A DNA stretch of 64,000 nucleotides from Lutjanus erythropterus (Eukaryota; Chordata; Actinopteri; Lutjaniformes; Lutjanidae). Of the stretch, positions 57,250 to 64,000 are shown piece after piece. The notes under the pieces were generated by a model. That model had not been told where the DNA came from. It ran no database searches and saw nothing but the letters and a program-made list of their open reading frames with translations. Position 1 is the stretch's first letter. The number at the start of each line of letters is the position of its first letter. The stretch spans positions 35,402,186 through 35,466,185 of the forward strand of contig CM034603.1 in assembly GCA_020091685.1 (NCBI GenBank). The letters are read 5' to 3'. The position numbers were made by a program, and so were the translations under genes.

Positions 57250-59616
57250 TGTGGTCAGAGATGACCAACCCCATGCAGATCATGTTCAGCGTGCTGCGTG
57301 GGATGCGGCCAGACACGAGTCTGGACAGTCTGCCCGGCGAGATCCCCAGCAGAGAAACTCTCATCAGTTTAATGACCTGCGGCTGGACCGCTAACCCCGA
57401 TGACCGACCTTCCTTCCTCAGTAAGTTCACACAAATAACTGAACTGCAGGGATTCATGTCTAGCAGAAACTAACAAAGTCCACCCACAGTTTGAACTTTT
57501 TGACATTTTTATTCATGTTGAGTAATAAACAAATCCTCCTGGTCAGCGCTGATTTTTTAGTTTTTTTCCTCTGACTGAGCAGTGACTAAGTATCAGCTTC
57601 CTGTCACATTATTGAATTTTTTTCCTCTGTCTTCACTGAAACACTGTTTCTCTGTTGTTCATAAACAGGAACAAAACCTGCCCATGCCTCATTTAATTCT
57701 CAATACATCAGAATGATAAAGCTGCTAAGATCTTGATATTTTAAACTGTGATGAAATGGTGGAATTGTATTTTAGACTAAATAAAGTTAGAAAATATGAC
57801 AAATTCAAAGTTAAAATAATCTTATTTATCTGTCCAGTTAGCTGCATGTCACTTTAACTACTCTTTATGACCAAAAACTGTAATAATCAAAGTTTTCACA
57901 TAATCAGAACTTTGAGCAGATTTATGAACTTAATCTTGTTTCTGTTCAGACATTTATAGAAATTCCATAGCGTGGCGTTACAGACGGTATGTAACGGCAG
58001 GGTGGCAGTGGGGTGTCACAGTTCAGTAGGTTTCCATTTCATAATTTTAAAAAAAGGCCCTAAAATGTCCCGTGAACAAGTTTCTGACCACCCACACCGT
58101 GGAAGGGGGACGCGGTTAAAAAAAAAAAAGCACATGATGAGAAAAAATCTAGTTTTGTCCTGCACAGTTTACACGGCGTGACGTACAGGAAACATGTTCT
58201 GTGTTTACTGCCATTTCAGAGTGTCTGATTGAGCTGGAGCCCATGGTGAGGAAGTTTGACGAAATTGACTTCCTGGAAGCCGTGCTGGAGATCAAGAGGG
58301 CAAAGGTCAGTCGGGAATCTCCCTACAAACGTTTAAGTGTTTGGGGCTTTTATGTTGACATAATTGTCTTTTTAAGTTCTGATATTTCTTTTCTTTTCTT
58401 TTCATTTTTTTTAACCCCAAACACCTTCCCTCGAGAGACTTTGTCTTTTGCCAGGCCGCAACTGTAAATAAGAATTTGATCTTAATTACTTTGTTGGTTA
58501 AATAAAGGTTAAATAAATAAATGAATGGAAAAAGAGCTGGGGAACGACACGCAACAGAGGTCCCCACTAGAGCTGAATGATTTGAAAAAATATCTAATTG
58601 TGATTGTTTTGGCTCATATTGCAGTTGCAATATGATTTGTGACAGGAAATTATAATTTTTACATTATTATTCTCATTTTCAATGAAAAAAACATTCAAAT
58701 GACTTTGGTGTGAATTTTGCAGGGATCTGTACTAAACAAAGATGTTTTATTTAATAGGATATTTATTTTAAAATGGCATTTTTAAACACTTTTTACATTT
58801 AACAAATACTGTGCCTCCCACAGTTTGAAAATTGCAGTGGGCCATACTGTGATTTTTGATAAAAATTTCAGTTTAATAGTTGGGAATGGTTGGCACCTTA
58901 AAGCCAGTCCTGAGGCCACGTCTCACGGTTCTGATTATCTGAACTGCTGAATACAGAACTGGAGACAGTAAGACAATTAGTTTTACTACTTTTGATGAAG
59001 ATATTGTAGTTATTAGAAGAATGAGCTTTTGACTCCTCAGCTGCGAAGTCTTGATGCTAAAGTCAATTAAACTTGTTTTCAGTATTAGTTTTTATGAAAG
59101 AATTGATTAAATAACGAACAACACAACAACCTAATATGAGCCGAATATGATTATATATTAGTTTGACAAAATACTTTTTTCTAGTTAGAAGGAGAAATGC
59201 ACACGACTTCCTGTGTTCTGAAACTAAAACCAGAAAATGATAACTGTTTTCACCTGCTAAACGAACAAAAACAAACAATTCTTCTTCACTTTGGAAGCAG
59301 TTTTATCTCTTTTACACTTCATTTGTTCCCTTTTATTGAACACCAAACTGTGAAACTGGAAAACAGGTTTTCAGTTGTTGTTTGCTCCCAGGACCATTTA
59401 TGATGACTCCTATTATTTAATACTACATGGTGGTATAGTAATAAATATTTATGGAAGCATTTTCTAGTGTGCGGATTCTGTTTTTCTTATTTTTGACATG
59501 TACTTCTGTCTAGCACCTAAGATTTTATTAAATTTCAGTTCCAAATCAAAAATCGATCAAAAAGACCTAAATCAAAAAAAAAAAAAAAAAAAAAAAAAAA
59601 ATTATATATACATATG

Positions 59617-59648
<32 letters not shown>

Positions 59649-60211
59649 CATCTCCACTCCATCTACTTGTCCATGTCTGACGGGTGTCTGAAGAAAAACA
59701 CTAATCAACACTTGAAAGATGACACAGGGTAACTTTTCTTCCTTTTTTAAAGAGGAATTTGAAAATGTAAATGAATTATTGATCTTTACAAATGAACACT
59801 ATAGTTTACCAATGACGGAGGAGTCAGTGCAAAAAAAAAACTTTAAATAAAAAGTCAAATCATGGATTTGGAGAGTTGTGACACTCCTAGTATCTATCGT
59901 GCTTTTGCAAACTTTTTGCTTGTTTTCTTTTTTTCCCCCGAAACGTGATTATTCAAAAGCAAAACGATGATATCAAGACGTGTTTGTTTGTTCTGCCTCA
60001 GTGGTGTTTGGTAATAACAGTCTGAGAGTACAGATGGATGAAGGAATCTCCCTGTTCAGGAATACACAGAGAGATGCAATAAACCCGACCGGTGTGTAAT
60101 TTGGGACAGTTTGAATTCAGTCTCTGACTGAAAGAGAGGATGATGGGTCAGAAAGTTTACTTCATAATTTCCCCTTAATGTATCCTTCCTCTTTTTGGTG
60201 TGTGTGTGTGT

Positions 60212-60244
<33 letters not shown>

Positions 60245-63200
60245 CACATGAGTGAGACCATTGTTTTCAGTTTTCAGTAAAACTCTTGTTTGTGAGTTGA
60301 AGTTGGATCAAAGCCTGGTCTGGTTGGTAGCTGTGGTTGTACGGTTGAGAGAAAGAGGAAAACAAAACAATTGCTGTGTTAAAGGAGTAGTATGTCCACA
60401 AAACAGCTGTGAAGCTGCTTATTTCAGGCAGATTTTTTTTCTTACCGTACTCTAAAAGTCACTGACAGATAAATATCGGTTGGCTGATATCATCAGGGCA
60501 ATGCTGGCTTAGTCAGTCTACTGTGTGTATATATATATACTTACTTAATTCATGTTGTTCTATTTATGTTTTTTTTTAATATACTGTATAATATTTTAGT
60601 TATTGATGATTATTAAAAATACCATGTTTTTCAGTGCCCTGATTTTTAATTTTATACATTTAAATAAAGAATATTATCATCGGTATCAGCCCCAAAATCC
60701 AGTATCAGCTGGGCTCTAGTCACAAGGACATTACTCAGCTTATCATAGGAAATATGGTTTTATGTCTCCTGTTTATAAACTTTACTGATGGAAACAAGCT
60801 TTTAATGGCATCAGAAAACGTGAATTCATATTGTGTATTGTGTAGTGAATAAAGTAAATTGTGTTACTTGTAAAGATAAAGGATGAGAAGTGGGATACAG
60901 AACAAGTTGTGTTTGATGTACAGCTCTTAAATTAAGATAGAAGGATTCAGGAGGAGCAATGCTTGATGATGGCAGGGAAAAAAGTAGGAGCCAGAGAGGT
61001 GAATATTTAACTGTGTGGTCAAATAAATGAAACCATTTCTACTCCACAAGCTGTTTTACAGTTCAGTCATTGTTCCTCCTTTTCCAAAGCTTAAAAAAAC
61101 GGTTCTCCTGTGTGCTGTGTGAACACATTTCACCGTATTCTTGTATGTAAAGGGTTATAACAGTAAATAAAGTGTCTTATTTGGTTTAAAAGCAGATTTA
61201 TTGGCTCTGGTATTGATTGAACACATTCTTTCCTGGTAGTATGACTCACTGTCCTTTTCTTCCTCGTTCCTGTGCAGCTGAGGGGGCAGTCAGGCTGTTG
61301 TGCATCTCAGTCAGTGTGTGAGAAGAGGAGCGATGAAGGATCCCTGAACATGCTGAAGGACAGGCCGAGCCCCTGGCCGGTAAGGAGCTGAAATATCTGT
61401 GGAAAATCTCAAGATAAAGTCTAATAATTAACAGCGACACTCACTCGAAATCACAAATAACTTTTTTTTTTGAACATCTTTTTATTTCTAAATGGCGCAG
61501 CACAAATATATAATCCTAGAATCATAACAAAGTACACTGAGTTTCAATGTGTCCCTTGTTATATACCCTTGCTAAGAAAGACAACCAAGAATTTGATGCA
61601 GTCAGAATAGAGGTGGCAAAATTAAGGACATTTTATTTACATCTTTTTTTTATATTCACAGACACAAGGTTCTCAAAATGTGGGGGAGATGGGACAAAGT
61701 GGTTGTGCCAAATAAAAGAAAGAAAATACAACAAAACTAGGCCTGACCAGCTTCTACCTCCAAAACAAAACACAAACAAAAGGCCAACCTGCGTAGTCTA
61801 AGAAAGAGCATCATCAAAACAAATAACAAAGGTGGCACCAACCAATAAAAACCTAATGCTTAATGTACAGGGTACCTCAACTCATCTAATGTCCTCAGTC
61901 TCCCACCACAAATCTTCTTACAAACACAAAAGACAGTTAACAAATCCACAGGCAGCTGCAGGTCCTTCTTCTCGACTGCCCTTAGCCCCGATTGGCTCCA
62001 AGCTTAGAGGACCAATGAGCCGCCTGTCCGTGTCTTCAGCGGTGAATCCCTGTGAAGTTCTTATCATGTGAAGACAAAAGAGGGGAGGGGGAGAGAAAAG
62101 ACATGCAGGAGGGAAAACAACAAACAGGCCCTTATATCCTGCCAGGCATGTAACACCCTCATCTCTTCACTCCACCCTCATAAACATCAAAATAAACAAA
62201 ACAAAAACCAACAGACAAGCAAACAAGAGAGAAAATAAAAATCAGAGGAATAAAAAGTATAAAAAAACCACTAATGTATACTTAAAACTGCACAAAATAA
62301 TAAAATAAAGTAAATAAATAATTACAATCTTGAAAAAGAAAAATGTGTCAAAAGCAGTGACAAAGTTAATGGTAACAATAACTTCATAAACCATAATTTA
62401 TGGTGTGTATATAAGACAATGCCATAAATTGTGACAACGTGGTCATGTTGGACTTTAAAACAAACAAACTCTGATGTGTTTTGGTGCACAAGCTTTTGCC
62501 AGGGAGTCAAACCGATCTAATGGATCATAAGGCCGCTCCCACCCAAACATTTTTTGAGTAAACGCTGATATTTCGGGGGCGTAACCTTGTCTGTTTTTTT
62601 TGGTATTCTATCTTTAACGTTGTGCGTCTGAAAGTCAGTTAAACCTCACTGTTTGTTCTGCACCAGGAGAGCTCCACCTCAGGCTCAGGCTCCTGTTCCT
62701 CCCAGGACACAGACATATCTCTACCAGGCGCCCTCAGCAGCAATCCTACACCATCTAAAGGTAACTTCAGCAACACGAGTGGCAGTTTTAATTATCTGCG
62801 TGATTTACAGTTTTTCTCTGTCGCTTTGGTACATTTTTTGAGTCAAACCAGAAGTATGTCTCTTGAGCCAATTCATACAAACAGCACCACAATATAAATA
62901 CCTGCAAAAGCTCAAAGCATAAAAACTCTCACTTTATGTCTCAGAGGTAGGTATTCCTGTCAGTGAACATCAGAATGATAAATGCTTATAGTCATGTTGT
63001 CAGTATTCAGTCAAAAATCTATCAAAATTAGTTTCCAATTTCAATTTACTTTCTATCCCCATGTATCCAGCACGTCTGAAGAAAAAAAAACTTAACCTGC
63101 AGCTGCACTTTTCACTGACAGAGTTTAAGATATACCTACACTGAATTACGCCATGTAATCTACTTAGTTACTTTTAAAATCACACAATTCAAATTTATCC

Positions 63201-63917
63201 AAAAGTTTCACCTGCATTCTTGTAGCTCATAAGTCTCTGTGATCACAAACGGCCGAATGAAAACCAGGATATACGGAACAAATAATAAACGCTGCTGCAG
63301 GTTCAGGTTTGGAGAGCTGAGCGTGACCACAGAACAGAACAGGAGTCATTTAGACTGAAGATTTGGAAAAACAGGAAGTACGCAAAGTACTATAACCATC
63401 GGTGTCAACTTTTTGATATTAAGACATCCGAGTAATGTTTGCAGACAAATAACAGACTAATAATTGATTAACCACTGACAGGGTGTTACAAATATCTGGT
63501 TCATCTGTCTGTGTAATAATTGACAAATCATTTGTTAGTCATTAACAAATACTTCATGTAGTAAAAAACACATTATAATGCATGCAACAATAAACTGTTA
63601 TTTATTTAATCAGAATGTCATAATAAAACATATATTTTATAAACTATTCATTTTATGTTACACAAACTCATTTCATTTACCGTATATTAACAATTTGTCT
63701 GCTCTCTCTGATGTAGAAAGCGTTCCGTATTCATTGATAGGCCCTGGTCTGGAGGCTCCCGGGTCTTTGAAGGACGAATGTGTGATCAACAATCTGAACG
63801 GCCAGATCGTCAGACCTGCGACTGACTGGAACATACCTGTCAAAACCTCCTCGGCCGTCACTGAATACGAGACGCAGCTGGATAACGTCCCGCTCAAGCC
63901 ACAGCCTCAACAACAAG
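49988..63917 (+). CDS. ripk2: Receptor-interacting serine/threonine kinase 2 (ripk2), kinase and linker; 3' CARD exons outside window
   Basis: RIPK2 is the cytosolic adaptor kinase that joins NOD1/NOD2 to NF-kB and MAPK signalling. Ten exons join in frame: 49988-50190, 52413-52566, 53830-53985, 54986-55143, 55814-55863, 57259-57420, 58220-58305, 61278-61379, 62667-62760 and 63717-63917 (1366 nt, ending in phase 1). Kinase landmarks are the glycine loop SRGGFGTV (residues 35-42), VAIK Lys-57, helix C in [11 protein letters not shown] (Glu-76 or Glu-78), gatekeeper Thr-105 in IVTEFM, catalytic loop HHDLKTQN (154-161, with HHD as in mammalian RIPK2), DFG 174-176, a Ser/Thr-rich activation loop, and PPE 204-206 for APE. 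FLKCLIELEP closes the domain. Exons 8-10 encode the variable Ser/Pro/Gln-rich linker. The CARD should follow past 64000. The start at 49988 (gctATGG) is preferred for length. An in-frame ATG at 49943 would add 15 residues. Confidence 0.94.
51380..51407. repeat. (TTC)n microsatellite
   Basis: About nine TTC units in ripk2 intron 1. Confidence 0.9.
54411..54815. mobile_element. Foldback MITE, TAAAGGGATAGTTCACCC family, 3'-truncated copy
   Basis: The left terminus and inner arm match the copy at 31836. The inner inverted halves 'ggtgtaatccaagtctccta' and 'taggagacttggattacac' are both present, but the right terminal repeat is missing. It lies in ripk2 intron 3, directly upstream of the DFG exon. 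Confidence 0.7.
57202..57246. repeat. (GT)n microsatellite next to the ripk2 exon 6 acceptor
   Basis: About 22 GT units end 12 nt before the exon that starts at 57259, where the polypyrimidine tract would normally be. Confidence 0.9.
58400..58530 (+). mobile_element. Non-LTR retrotransposon 3' tail
   Basis: The segment ends 'gccgcaactgtaaataag', then 'ttaattactttgttgg', then 'ttaaataaaggttaaataaataaat'. This is a 3' end shared by many fish LINE/SINE copies. Only the tail is present, in ripk2 intron 7. Confidence 0.6.
59574..59648. repeat. A28 / T29 inverted repeat with palindromic centre
   Basis: A run of 28 A is followed by an 18-nt centre containing ATATACATATGTATAT, itself a perfect palindrome, then 29 T. 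The whole block of about 75 bp can form a single AT-only stem with two interior G/C bases. Confidence 0.9.
60199..60242. repeat. (TG)n microsatellite, interrupted
   Basis: About 20 TG units with one TCAG interruption, in ripk2 intron 7. Confidence 0.9.
61450..62340. other. ripk2 intron 8, low-complexity and unassigned
   Basis: The intron between 61379 and 62667 is A-rich on the plus strand, with a T-run start ('cttttttttttgaacatctttttatttc') that resembles a reversed retroelement 3' end. I could not assign a family. No exon-like frame is supported. Confidence 0.35.
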
Positions 63918-63927
63918 GTAACAGCAT

Positions 63928-64000
63928 TTAAAGGGACAGTTGAGGATGGATTGAATTATTCGAAGTGGGGTCATATGAGGTACTTATTTACAGTCGGTGT
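63928..64000. repeat. Left end of a TTAAAGGGACAGTT short-inverted-repeat element, cut by the window edge
   Basis: TTTAAAGGGACAGTT..., then 'gaagtgggg' and 'catatgaggtactta', matches the terminus at 15253. It starts 10 nt after ripk2 exon 10 and runs off the window. Confidence 0.6.

Overview
This window is vertebrate nuclear DNA, almost certainly from a ray-finned fish and most likely a percomorph teleost. The genes are split into many short exons with GT-AG introns. The predicted proteins include an agouti-family peptide of the teleost agrp2/asip2 type. The non-coding DNA is full of (TG)n microsatellites, short terminal-inverted-repeat elements of kinds common in teleosts, and L2-type LINE 3' ends. 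I see no bacterial, phage or organellar sequence, no CRISPR array and no tRNA or rRNA gene.

Four protein-coding genes can be built exon by exon with consistent splice phases. (1) 1071-18644, plus strand: the last 28 coding exons (1325 codons plus stop) of a large lipid-transfer protein. Its C-terminus is a von Willebrand factor D domain followed by a Cys-rich tail, as in insect apolipophorins. The 5' part lies upstream of the window. (2) 19106-26174, minus strand: a complete 8-exon, 352-residue V-type H+-ATPase V0 subunit d, best called atp6v0d2 from its neighbours. It converges on gene 1, and the two genes appear to share one polyadenylation region. (3) 30942-40821, minus strand: a complete 3-coding-exon, 116-residue agouti-related peptide (agrp2/asip2 type) with a signal peptide, basic cleavage sites and a ten-cysteine C-terminal domain. 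(4) 49988-63917 and beyond, plus strand: ripk2, the NOD1/NOD2 adaptor kinase. The kinase domain is complete, but the C-terminal CARD lies past the right edge.

The layout is informative. The pair agrp2 - V-ATPase subunit d has the same order and orientation as AGRP - ATP6V0D1 in mammals. ripk2 next to it matches human 8q21, where RIPK2 and ATP6V0D2 lie. The locus therefore looks like the whole-genome-duplication sister of the AGRP locus that kept its agouti gene in fish. The four genes do not form a pathway. They cover lipid transport, organelle acidification, melanocortin antagonism and innate immune signalling.

The remaining sequence is introns and intergenic DNA (26.2-30.9 kb and 41-49.9 kb) carrying repeats. 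These include a 1.2-kb terminal-inverted-repeat element filled with a roughly 57-bp minisatellite, three short-inverted-repeat families, an L2 LINE tail nested in one of them, and an A/T palindrome of about 75 bp. Two consensus NF-kB sites lie about 0.7 kb upstream of the ripk2 start codon. I found no new multi-gene system. The best leads are the apolipophorin-like vertebrate protein, the agouti peptide whose receptor-contact triplet reads RLF, and the duplicated agouti/V-ATPase neighbourhood.
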